Made by a program: the position numbers and the translations under genes. From assembly GCA_001247695.2 (NCBI GenBank), contig LGRX02031266.1:1-18160 (forward strand): a stretch of 18,160 nt of DNA. The letters are read 5' to 3'. This document shows positions 1 to 6,944 of the stretch, piece after piece. Position 1 is the first letter of the stretch, and every line of letters begins with the position of its first letter. A model generated the notes under the pieces. The model did not search any database and was not told where the DNA came from. It worked only from the letters and a program-made list of their open reading frames with translations. Source of the DNA: Cymbomonas tetramitiformis (Eukaryota; Chlorophyta; Pyramimonadophyceae; Pyramimonadales; Pyramimonadaceae).

Positions 1-1
1 G

Positions 2-652
2 AAATTCAATATTAAATCAACGACCTTCAATCCATTTCTATCACATATACATACTCCTAAAGTCAATGGAAATGCACCGCAAAATATTCATCGAGTTGTA
101 ACTGATTGGGCCACTGCGGGAGCTTTGAAAATACCATCAAATTCAAATAGAAAGTTGTTTCATTACTTCGAAAACAAGAACCCTTATGATTTATTGAAAG
201 CACCGTATCAATATATCACTTCGCCGCATAATCTCAAACAATTCTTTCAAATGCCAAAGAATAACAAAGTTAATAAGATAAATTTATTGAAATCTACATT
301 TAATACTATAGGGACCGGACTCGATGTGTTGATGTTCGGAAATGCTTTGAATGACGCAAGAAATCTTTCATCAAAAAATGTTGGAAGTGATGAATTTAGC
401 AATCGAATTTCAGAAGATTTAAATCCATTAGGACTGTTAGGAGTAAATTTCGATATCGACAAAAATTACTTGCATGACGACGCACCCTTAGAAGCAAGAT
501 TATTGGCTGATTATATATCAAACAAAGGTCTTCAAAGAATGACATCATTTGATAGAAGTATAGATAAATCACAATCAAATAAGTATACATCCATCAATGA
601 AAATATGATTAAAGATGAAAATAATAATCTTTTGGTAAATTATGGAACGTGA
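2..652 (+). CDS. Lipase-like protein, C-terminal part (copy A, 5' end outside window)
   Basis: The frame is open from base 2, so the gene begins upstream; no convincing ATG is present and the first usable in-frame start would be a TTG at 125. The fragment (about 216 residues) aligns by eye with the second half of the full lipase at 14574-16019. It shares an FNP motif near its start. A TDW Asp (codon 104-106) sits where copy B has its catalytic Asp, and the His in SPHNLKQF (codon 227-229) corresponds to LHDLEQM in copy B. The nucleophile GxSxG region would lie outside the window. Downstream of the His are a weakly hydrophobic glycine-containing stretch and a charged tail, also present in copy B. 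The stop overlaps the next gene by 11 bases. Its likely role is a virion or late lipase/esterase; the substrate is unknown. Function is inferred from copy B. Confidence 0.62.
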   Translation, partial: KFNIKSTTFNPFLSHIHTPKVNGNAPQNIHRVVTDWATAGALKIPSNSNRKLFHYFENKNPYDLLKAPYQYITSPHNLKQFFQMPKNNKVNKINLLKSTFNTIGTGLDVLMFGNALNDARNLSSKNVGSDEFSNRISEDLNPLGLLGVNFDIDKNYLHDDAPLEARLLADYISNKGLQRMTSFDRSIDKSQSNKYTSINENMIKDENNNLLVNYGT

Positions 653-875
653 ACACTTAATAAAAAATGCTCAGATTTTGTACCCTGATTTATCCACATT
701 TCACATTGAATTGATTGTTGATGATTATATCAAAAGACCAAAACTATATGACGATATGTATAATGGAAACATTGAATTACCTTTACCATACAATAGAGAT
801 TCAAAGGAAGATATTGAAATGAATAAAAACTATATTGATATTATAAATAGAGATAGTCATGAGTGTAATATCTGA
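642..875 (+). CDS. Small conserved viral protein, 77 aa (copy A)
   Basis: I do not recognise the family. It is a paralogue of the 71-aa protein at 16328-16543: both carry a central IELxVDDYxxR motif followed by an NGNIE motif and a charged tail. The ATG lies within the last codons of the lipase gene (11-base overlap), and its 3' end overlaps the next gene by 17 bases. The same neighbours flank the copy-B gene, so the protein belongs to the conserved cassette between lipase and the 327/328-aa structural protein. No signal peptide or membrane segment is visible. It could be a virion or assembly factor, but nothing in the sequence proves that. Confidence 0.72.
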   Translation: MEREHLIKNAQILYPDLSTFHIELIVDDYIKRPKLYDDMYNGNIELPLPYNRDSKEDIEMNKNYIDIINRDSHECNI

Positions 876-1842
876 ACGTACACTTTATTTATCAAGTGAA
901 GACCTTTCATCGTTTGGTGATTCCAGAATTATCAATATCAATATACCAACACAATTAACAAACTATAAAAATACAAACAAATTGAAAATAATTGTAAACA
1001 GTTTTTCGGCTGCAAAGACTTGGTATACCATTAATGAATATAATGGAATTTTCTATATTGCTAAAATAAATTCTGATAATTTGTATGAATGTAGAATACC
1101 TGATGGAAATTATACAGATTTAAATGATTTAAAATCGATTTTAGAAACAATTATCTTAGATGTTCTTGTCGCCAACTTTGGGTTTGCAAGGCCTGCTGAT
1201 AGCGTTGATGTTACTTACAATGCAATTTCAGGACGTTTTACGATTACACTTAGCAAACCTGCTCCCGATATTAAATTTGTTGCATTTTCAACAACCGGTG
1301 ATTTTCAAGCAGTGCCAGGGAGTAATTTAGGTAATGCATTAAATAATATTTTTAATTCTCCCGGTAAATACAATGATGTAGACCAAGTCTTAGGCGGACA
1401 AACAAATAAATCAGTTGCCGGTTTAGCAGATTTTTCACAGATTAAAGATTTGTTTGACATCGAAACCGTAAATGAAGTATTTATTTCCAAATTTCCCGGT
1501 AATTTGCAAACAAATGACGCTATTTATCTCAGAATTTCATCGTTGCCAACAAACAATTTAGAAAGCACTAACCTTTCCAATAATTCAAAAGAGAATGTTA
1601 TTATTTCCGGTGATATTTTAGGGAAAATTTTGCTACCTTCAGATTTAACTAAACAATTTATTACTTATTTAGATTACGATGAAAATTTTGCAATAGACAT
1701 TCAAGCATCACAATTTACATTTCTTCGTATCACACTTACGGACAAAAAAGCAAGATTACTTCCTACCGCCGTTTCCCAAAATGGAATTGAACAGTCCATA
1801 AATTATGCATTATCTTTGAAATTAAAAGAATATGTGAATTAA
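859..1842 (+). CDS. Putative minor capsid / penton-like structural protein, 327 aa (copy A)
   Basis: It is paralogous to the 328-aa protein at 16536-17522 over its full length. Shared blocks are an N-terminal RTxYLxSE, SFSAAKTWYTIN near residue 50, an ILGG block in the middle, LQTNDAxYLRISSLPTNN and a C-terminal LTDxKxR stretch. The alternating beta-rich pattern, the phrase on paired conformers 'LRISSLPTNNxESTNLS' and the position directly upstream of the MCP resemble minor capsid or penton-type proteins of polinton-like viruses. That assignment rests on family resemblance and gene order, not on a catalytic motif. The start ATG lies inside the preceding gene; alternatives downstream would remove conserved residues. 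No transmembrane segment is seen. The ORF is undamaged, unlike the replication genes further right. Confidence 0.6.
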   Translation: MSVISERTLYLSSEDLSSFGDSRIININIPTQLTNYKNTNKLKIIVNSFSAAKTWYTINEYNGIFYIAKINSDNLYECRIPDGNYTDLNDLKSILETIILDVLVANFGFARPADSVDVTYNAISGRFTITLSKPAPDIKFVAFSTTGDFQAVPGSNLGNALNNIFNSPGKYNDVDQVLGGQTNKSVAGLADFSQIKDLFDIETVNEVFISKFPGNLQTNDAIYLRISSLPTNNLESTNLSNNSKENVIISGDILGKILLPSDLTKQFITYLDYDENFAIDIQASQFTFLRITLTDKKARLLPTAVSQNGIEQSINYALSLKLKEYVN

Positions 1843-1850
1843 AATTATAT

Positions 1851-1864
1851 TATATATATTATAG
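1851..1864 (+). promoter_or_regulatory. TATA-like AT motif upstream of MCP copy A
   Basis: The short gap between the 327-aa gene and the MCP ORF contains an uninterrupted TATATATATTATAG run that ends six bases before the ATG at 1870. A comparable TATATTATATATA run lies just before the MCP of copy B, and related GATATATAAT motifs precede other viral genes. The conserved placement suggests a viral promoter element; it could also be plain AT richness. Confidence 0.42.
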
Positions 1865-1869
1865 AAAAA

Positions 1870-2553
1870 ATGTCTTTACCGTATAGTCTTGCATTTGGAC
1901 TTCAAAAACTAAGTGGATATAGTACTCAATATTTTCGTCTTGAAACGACAAACTTGACCGAAGTAAATCCTTACGGTGTTATAACTTTGAATCTTCCAGT
2001 TAATGTTTTGTGTAATCTGAAAAGTTTAAGTATGCATTGTAAAGGTCGTGCTAACAATCCTGCCATAGCTTGTACGGACGCCGCAACCCAACCTGATTTA
2101 GTTATCACAACTTTGCCAAATGGAATCGAAAAATTGATTTCTCGTGTAGAAATTTACAGCGGTGGAATAGCTATTTCGAGTGGCATGAGTCAATATTCAA
2201 CGTATATAATGTCTTCATTCGGAAATGATTTTGTTTTAGATAAGAATATCAAAGTTAATGACGGTGTGTTTATTGGTGCTAAAGATAAAACAACAAGAAC
2301 AACCTTTCAAATAATTGGAGCTGATATAAATATGAATATTGATGGAAGTCAAAGTGGTAACCCGGGTGTTACAAGTTTGAATATGGCTGCAAAAGAAAAT
2401 AAAATGAAAGTTAGATTTGGAGGTTTGCCTATTGTAGAAACAAATAATGTTCCTCCGGTTGAAGAAATTACACAAGTAAATGGATTATATGTATTCAAAG
2501 CGAATCTAGCTGATAAATTTGGAACTGTATATATGAAACTTGCTGAACCGTAA
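1870..2553 (+). CDS. Chimeric ORF: N-terminal 113 aa of jelly-roll MCP fused to another viral protein (copy A)
   Basis: Residues 1-113 align closely with the MCP of copy B (17562 onward): MSLP start, YSTxYFRLETTN, ITLNLPxNV, LKSLSMHC, and LPNGIEKLISRVE at residues 82-94, a block typical of the first jelly roll of polinton/NCLDV-type capsid proteins. From Met114 (ATG at 2209) similarity stops. The remaining 114 residues have no counterpart in copy B, which continues towards a DTSLLPP motif. Met114 is preceded by TATATA and begins MSSFGN, exactly like the next gene at 2580. The simplest reading is that a deletion joined the MCP start to a second structural gene in frame. Total length, 227 aa, is far below a double-jelly-roll MCP (usually 450-650 aa). 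Alternatively this is a genuine short capsid-related protein. Confidence 0.62.
   Translation: MSLPYSLAFGLQKLSGYSTQYFRLETTNLTEVNPYGVITLNLPVNVLCNLKSLSMHCKGRANNPAIACTDAATQPDLVITTLPNGIEKLISRVEIYSGGIAISSGMSQYSTYIMSSFGNDFVLDKNIKVNDGVFIGAKDKTTRTTFQIIGADINMNIDGSQSGNPGVTSLNMAAKENKMKVRFGGLPIVETNNVPPVEEITQVNGLYVFKANLADKFGTVYMKLAEP
2203..2226 (+). repeat. Direct repeat of a gene-start sequence (partner 2574-2597)
   Basis: TATATAATGTCTTCATT followed by a C/T difference and GGAAAT occurs inside the MCP ORF at 2203-2226 and again at the start of the fibre gene at 2574-2597, offset by 371 bases; similarity fades soon after. It includes a TATA-like motif, the ATG and the codons for MSSFGN. It is the likely crossover point for the MCP fusion, or a shared leader of two related structural genes. 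Confidence 0.7.
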
Positions 2554-2571
2554 ATTTAAAACTTGTGTTAT

Positions 2572-2581
2572 GATATATAAT
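2572..2581 (+). promoter_or_regulatory. Candidate viral promoter motif GATATATAAT before the fibre gene
   Basis: The 10-mer overlaps the fibre start codon (ATG at 2580). The same ten bases occur at 5767-5776 before the integrase and at 16020-16029 before the DUF5754-like gene. Three exact copies each within 20 bases of a viral start codon support a regulatory role; the overlap with the ATG here is odd for a classical TATA box and might instead imply an initiator or a very short leader. Confidence 0.42.
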
Positions 2582-3950
2582 GTCTTCATTTGGAAATAAT
2601 GTAGTTGCAAGTACATTTAATGGTAAACAAACTCCATCTACAAATGTTCCTGACCCTTTAACAATTAATCAAATAAATGTAAATCAAATAGGTGATAATT
2701 CAAACCCTTGTCAAACAATTCTTATGGCTTCAGATTTTTTATATCAAAATGATATTGATTTTATTGATAATTCTGATGTAAATAATCAAAGAGAATTCAT
2801 GAAATTACAAACTGATGGTAATTTAAATTTGGTTAATAATATCAATTTTTATGATTTCATTTTGAACAATCCTGCAAGTAAATCAAAATTCTCTATAGGT
2901 TTGGATGAACTTGATAGTTCTTTTGAAATTAAATCTTTAGACCCTGTTCCTCAAACAAGATTGAAAATAGGAGACAACGGTATCAATGAATGGTCCTTTA
3001 TGCAAACCACATTGAATGTAGAACCACTTGGAGCAGGTGTACTTTTAAATGATGGACCTCTAATTTTAAACACCGGTGATATTACTTTGAATTCTGGAAA
3101 ATTTATTGGTGACGGTTCTTTGCTTCAAAACTTGCCTTCCGGGGCTAACCAAAATTTACAATTTGTTACCGACCAAGGAAGTACAACTACAACGAATGAT
3201 ATTTCTTTTACCGGAACTGGAAAATTTACGATAAATCAAGATGAAATTGATGGTGCTTTAATTAGGATTAGAGGCACTCAAGATGCTAAAATTCGTATTG
3301 GTGAAACAACAAGTGATGACGGATATATAAATGCACAACGTGCAATATTAATAGGCAGAAATGCTGGTTCATTCGGTTGTGGAATTGATGTTTTGGCTTT
3401 AGGTTCAGGTAGTGGATATGACCAAGCTGGGAATTATTCGGTAAATTTAGGAGATGATTCCGGACAAAGTAACGCCGGTGTGGAATCTGTTTCTGTAGGA
3501 AGATTTGCAGGCGAAGTTTTTAGTGGTCTAAATTCAGTGTCATTAGGTTCATATGCTAATAAGAATACCGGAGGAACTTCGTCTGTCAACAATACTATTT
3601 GTATAAATGCAACCGGTGTTGAATTAAATTCTGTAAATCCAAGTTCATTTACGGTAAAACCTATAAGACCAAGTCCTGATGTGACATTAGAAAATTTACA
3701 ATTGTATTATGATTCAGTTTCCGGTGAAATAAAATCTGGTGCAATAAATTCTGGAAGTATTGGTTCATTAAGTCAAGTTTTGGCTGTCGGTAATTCTGGA
3801 AATAACATTAATTTAACCGGTGATTTGGATCGTAGTGCTATACGACTTGTAAGTAGCATAGACTGGGCATATACAACGCCAACATCATCATTGACGACCG
3901 TAGGAATTCCTTTGTGCCTATTCTACGAAAGGTGGGTTTACACACCGTAA
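2580..3950 (+). CDS. Fibre / adhesin-like structural protein, 3' end replaced by MITE sequence
   Basis: The protein looks like a viral or phage-type fibre. Around residues 175-190 it has a FIGDGSLLQNLPSG motif, the widespread 'GxGSxLxNLP' shaft motif. Residues of roughly 255-330 contain repeats of the type SVxLGxxAGxxxxGxxSVSxG, as in YadA/Hep_Hag-like head domains. Near residue 380 comes YYDSVSGEIKSG, similar to the YYNxxTGEIxYG motif of virion proteins. It probably sits on the capsid surface and binds host cells. Codons up to 3914 (residue 445) are native; the last 11 residues and the stop are supplied by an inserted MITE that starts at 3915. The original frame resumes after the insertion at 4586 and stays open to a stop at 4718-4720. 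The gene is therefore disrupted but may still yield a nearly full-length product. Confidence 0.68.
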   Translation: MSSFGNNVVASTFNGKQTPSTNVPDPLTINQINVNQIGDNSNPCQTILMASDFLYQNDIDFIDNSDVNNQREFMKLQTDGNLNLVNNINFYDFILNNPASKSKFSIGLDELDSSFEIKSLDPVPQTRLKIGDNGINEWSFMQTTLNVEPLGAGVLLNDGPLILNTGDITLNSGKFIGDGSLLQNLPSGANQNLQFVTDQGSTTTTNDISFTGTGKFTINQDEIDGALIRIRGTQDAKIRIGETTSDDGYINAQRAILIGRNAGSFGCGIDVLALGSGSGYDQAGNYSVNLGDDSGQSNAGVESVSVGRFAGEVFSGLNSVSLGSYANKNTGGTSSVNNTICINATGVELNSVNPSSFTVKPIRPSPDVTLENLQLYYDSVSGEIKSGAINSGSIGSLSQVLAVGNSGNNINLTGDLDRSAIRLVSSIDWAYTTPTSSLTTVGIPLCLFYERWVYTP

Positions 3951-4581
3951 GGACCCCTTACGGTGGGTTACCCAACCCTAAGTAAAACGATTATTTCAGC
4001 CCCTAAACTGACCCCCTGGTCATGTTCATGGTGGCAGGATGACTTTAGACACTCCCAAGAGGCATCCGCGAAGAATTATATCGGATGTATCCGGGTTTGT
4101 TAACCTGAAAACCCAAACCCAAACCGGCAAACCAATTATCGCATATCAATCGTGTCATATAGCGTAAAAAACCGTCATACCACCCTCACTTCGCGTGACA
4201 TTTTGAGGGTCAAGATGGCCTCGAATGAAACTTTTGACAAGACACTGCAGAAAGAGCAGCTCGAGAACTTGACAACATGGTCTCCAAATTTCCAAAGGGC
4301 CATCGAGGAAGGCCACATATCTACCAATATACAAAATTATGTGGTAACCCACCGTAAGCATATATGATCGGAACCCGCTACACCCCCCCATTTCGCGAGC
4401 GCATTACACACATGGGGCACATCGCATCCATCCATAGTATGTTCCTCAGCTTTCATTCAACTCATAAACTGTCTGAAAATCGATAGGTTTGACACCGTAG
4501 ACCTCATAACGCCACCACTACAGGCCGCCGAAAATTCCTCTTACGGCGGGTTAACCCACCGTAAGATTAGTAGAATAGGCA
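3915..4581. mobile_element. MITE-like non-autonomous DNA transposon, 667 bp, with TIR and TSD
   Basis: The left end TGCCTATTCTAC (3915-3926) is perfectly repeated in inverse at the right end (GTAGAATAGGCA, 4570-4581). Both ends are flanked by TTTG (3911-3914 and 4582-4585), a 4-bp target site duplication. A CTTACGGTGGGTTA-type motif recurs in both orientations: a hairpin at 3943-3952/3956-3965, a copy at 4343-4359, and a nearly perfect 26-bp palindrome at 4540-4565. These look like subterminal transposase-binding sites. GC content is higher than in the surrounding viral DNA. No transposase is encoded. It inserted into the fibre gene and provides a new stop codon. The superfamily cannot be assigned from the 12-bp TIR alone. 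Confidence 0.85.
4215..4367 (+). CDS. Short ORF inside the MITE, 50 aa, exon-like
   Basis: An ATG in the context CAAGATGG opens a 50-codon frame with mixed, GC-balanced codons (many NNG/NNC), unlike the AT-ending codons of the viral genes. The predicted peptide is acidic and soluble with no recognisable domain. Its last codons run through a copy of the MITE's subterminal repeat motif. It could be a captured host exon or a chance ORF in higher-GC DNA. Expression is doubtful. Confidence 0.25.
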   Translation: MASNETFDKTLQKEQLENLTTWSPNFQRAIEEGHISTNIQNYVVTHRKHI

Positions 4582-4585
4582 TTTG

Positions 4586-4861
4586 ACAGGTTTGACAAAT
4601 GCATATACGGCAACATTACCCACAAGTTGCTGCGCCCTAGGGTTTTGTTGGTGGGGGAAAATTTTGTCGTCAAACGCTACATCATACTACTCCGGTGAGC
4701 TTCCGTTGAGCTTCCGGTGAATTTATCCGGTTCGGTGAGAGTTTCCGGTGGAATAAATATAAATATGATAAATTAGAAAAAATTATTATAATTGCAACAA
4801 TAAAATAAAACTAGTAATAATATATTTGATTTTTAACTTTTAATTCCTATAGTTTTTTTAA
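4586..4861. other. Stranded fibre 3' tail plus TCCGGTGA-rich minisatellite and AT-rich spacer
   Basis: Bases 4586-4720 continue the fibre reading frame after the MITE. The first dozen codons look like fibre sequence; the later ones (Cys/Trp-rich) look less natural, so a second rearrangement near 4620 is possible. From about 4690 to 4750 the motif TTCCGGTGA(GC) repeats imperfectly four to five times at 11-17 base spacing. From 4750 to 4861 the sequence is simple AT-rich spacer with no coding signal that I can see. Confidence 0.45.
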
Positions 4862-5059
4862 TTATCTATTTCGCCTATTTTGTTGTCTATCCGCAGGATG
4901 AGGTGCTCTTAAAATCCTCCCGAAACGTCGTAATTGACCAATAGCCTTACATTGTACTTTATTTCCAAACGGACGACCTGACGGGGCAGGGTCTTTGTAC
5001 CCGCAATAAATTCTATTATTCCGTCTTCGTTGTGCTTGTGGTCGATTTGCTCTTACCAT
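4862..5059 (-). CDS. Small basic Cys-containing viral protein, 65 aa
   Basis: The ORF starts at an ATG complementary to 5057-5059. The protein is strongly basic (Arg-rich at both ends) with a central IYCGYKDPAPSGRPFGNKVQ segment followed by CKAIGQLRRFG. The pattern YCG - Gly/Pro-rich linker - G - C - G resembles a family of short basic proteins seen across NCLDVs and polinton-like viruses; I know no function for it. GC content is higher than the AT-rich flanks, which argues for a constrained coding sequence. It is the only minus-strand gene between the fibre and the polymerase. Its promoter would lie in the ATAAT repeat at 5061-5099. DNA binding or a virion core role is possible from charge only. 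Confidence 0.6.
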   Translation of the reverse strand: MVRANRPQAQRRRNNRIYCGYKDPAPSGRPFGNKVQCKAIGQLRRFGRILRAPHPADRQQNRRNR

Positions 5060-5060
5060 A

Positions 5061-5099
5061 AGAATATAATATAATATAATAGTATAATATAATATAATG
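5061..5099. repeat. (ATAAT)n-type simple repeat
   Basis: About seven imperfect copies of AT-AAT/ATAAT run between the start of the small basic protein (minus strand) and the ssDNA-binding-like gene (plus strand). Its position between divergent genes makes it a candidate shared promoter region; it may be a neutral microsatellite. Confidence 0.6.
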
Positions 5100-5160
5100 A
5101 GAATAATTTTATTTGAAAAACATAAACTAATCTAAAAATAAATATTATAATTCTAATTGA

Positions 5161-5775
5161 CAAAATATTTTGGTAGTTCAATATAATAATTTGATATTGA
5201 AAAATATAAAGAATGTTGATTTTACAAAAATAAAAAGTAAATCTAAACCATATAAGTTTATAAGTATTCGATATGATCAAAAGCCGTTATACTTGGAAAC
5301 ACCAAAAATGCATTGTCCATTTGGAGTTAACAACTTTGAAGGGAGTGACCGGTATAATATTTCGTTTAATTTAGTTGAAGATATGGAAAATATTATATTA
5401 GCTATAGAGGATAAAATTGTCAATCATATTTATGAAAATCAAATAAGATATTTTTCCAAAGATACTTTCAAACTTTCAAACTTGAAAGAACTTTTTAATA
5501 GTTCGATTAAAATAAATCAAAATCAAAATTATTCAAATTTATTTAAATGTCAATTAGACAATGGGGACTCAAATTTATATAATAAAACATTTGGAGACGA
5601 AATAGAAATTACAAAAGAGAACACAATGAATACAAAAATATAATCTATTATTAGAATTCCTGGATTTTATATCATGAATAAAATGTATGGTATTTCATAT
5701 AAAATTGATCAAATGCTTTTAGATAAAAATAATATTACAAATGAAAAAATATTTTTATTCACTGATGATATATAA
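5161..5775 (+). pseudogene. Viral ssDNA-binding-like protein (DUF5871-like), broken by an in-frame stop
   Basis: The frame is open from 5161 but has no ATG before conserved sequence; the first possible start is TTG 5170, so a few N-terminal residues are missing or altered. Near residue 35-45 the pattern ISIRYxxKPLYLETPKM..PFGV resembles the 'lQTPxMxxPFGl' signature of the DUF5871 / ICP8-like ssDNA-binding proteins of large DNA viruses. A TAA at 5641-5643 interrupts the frame. The same frame then continues to 5775 with an RIPGFYIMN...YGISYKIDQ segment that fits the C-terminal strand of that family, so the stop is probably a nonsense mutation and not the natural end. Proposed role: coating single-stranded DNA during replication. 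The neighbouring integrase and polymerase are broken too. Family assignment is from memory of motifs and needs a profile search. Confidence 0.45.
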
Positions 5776-5776
5776 T
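5767..5776 (+). promoter_or_regulatory. Candidate viral promoter motif GATATATAAT before the integrase
   Basis: The 10-mer is identical to those at 2572-2581 and 16020-16029. It overlaps the last codons and stop of the ssDNA-binding-like frame and lies 10 bases before the integrase ATG at 5787. Confidence 0.42.
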
Positions 5777-5786
5777 AAAGGAATAA

Positions 5787-6944
5787 ATGAGTAAATCAAT
5801 CACCGAGAAACAAATACAAGATTTATATTTAGACCCGGAAATAGGCTTATCAAATATAAGTTCATTCACATCAAAATTAAAAGCAAAAGGTTATAAAGTT
5901 ACACAGAAACAAGTAAAAGAGGCGGTCGAAAAGACTGAAGTTAATGAAACTTTTCCTCAAAAAAAAGAAAATAAATAAAAAAGAATTATTTCCAATTTAT
6001 GGTAAAGATCCAAACAAAACTTATATTCAGGCAGATTTGGCTTTTATCCCAAAATTGAAAAAACAAAATAGTGGTTTTGCTGTGATATTAACGGGAATTA
6101 ATATGAATACGAGAAAAGGATATGCTTATGGGTTAAAATCAAAAACTATAAAAGATAAAAATAATAAAAATGTAGAATCTGCGGAAGGTGTCATTCCCGC
6201 AATGAGAAAATTGATTAAGGATTCCAAAATGAATGTATTAACAACGGACAACGGTAGTGAATTTATAAATAAAGCTATAAAAAACTTTTGGAAGATAACA
6301 ATATTGAACATTATTTGAACGAACCCGAAGACCATAGTACAATGGGTATGATTGAGAGATTTAATAGAACATTAAAATATAAATTAGAACTTTATTTTAA
6401 AAGTAAAGATACCGTCAATTGGATTAGTAAATTAGATACTATTGTCAAAAATTATAATGAAACAAAAAATGTAGGAAATATAGATAAGTCTGCACCAAAT
6501 GATATGAATGAAGATAGAGTATTAAGAAATATTTTATTAAAAAGAAATATATTGACAAAATTACTTTCTAAAATTGATATTAAACCTGGAGACAAAGTTA
6601 GAATTAAAATTAAAACTAAAACTTTTGATAAAGAAACTCAACGATGGTCAACTAGAATCTATAAAGTTAAAAAAATGGAAGGCTTGTCTTATGTAATAGA
6701 AGACAACAACGAAACTTTAGCTAGAAAATATAAACCAAGAGAATTGCTCGAAGTGAAAGGTAATGTTTCAAATCAAAGTAAAAATAAAGATGAAGCTACC
6801 GTAAAAGAATTAGTAACAAAACAAAATAAAAAAGAAAGAAAAAATAAACGCGAAGGTGTTTCAGCTTCAAATAGATTATCTAAAAGAACTCGTAGTCAAA
6901 ATAAAAACAATAAAGATGATGATTTAGAAATTGATTTAAGATAA
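5787..6944 (+). pseudogene. int: Retrovirus-type (rve/DDE) integrase of polinton type, two frameshifts
   Basis: Three ORFs (5787-5978, 5944-6318, 6288-6944) are consecutive parts of one gene. The core has the DDE triad: Asp in QADLAF (codon 6034-6036), Asp in TTDNGSEF (6247-6249) and Glu in MGMIERFNRT (6354-6356). If the single-base shift is allowed for, 35 residues separate the second Asp from the Glu, the classic D35E spacing. An SH3-like C-terminal domain follows (about 6585-6760), then a Lys/Arg-rich tail. The first shift is in an A-run near 5955-5985 (one extra base), the second in a T-run near 6284-6288 (one missing base). The enzyme would insert the viral genome into host DNA. The N-terminal zinc-binding HHCC domain is not evident. 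The 3' end overlaps the polymerase 3' end by nine bases, so this junction is original. Confidence 0.82.

Noticed and set aside
2236..2475. Minus-strand ORF opposite the MCP fusion
   Set aside because: Shadow of a coding region; rich in Cys/Phe/Ile as expected for reverse translation of AT-rich DNA.
3950..4000. Natural end of the fibre protein at 3950
   Set aside because: The last 11 codons and the stop lie inside the MITE terminal region, so the original end was elsewhere.
4155..4391. Minus-strand 78-codon ORF in the MITE
   Set aside because: It ends in the inverted repeats, has no domain, and the plus-strand frame has more natural codon use.
5061..5099. Replication origin in the ATAAT repeat
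   Set aside because: Only a simple AT repeat; no initiator sites or strand asymmetry support an origin, and polinton-type elements replicate from their termini.
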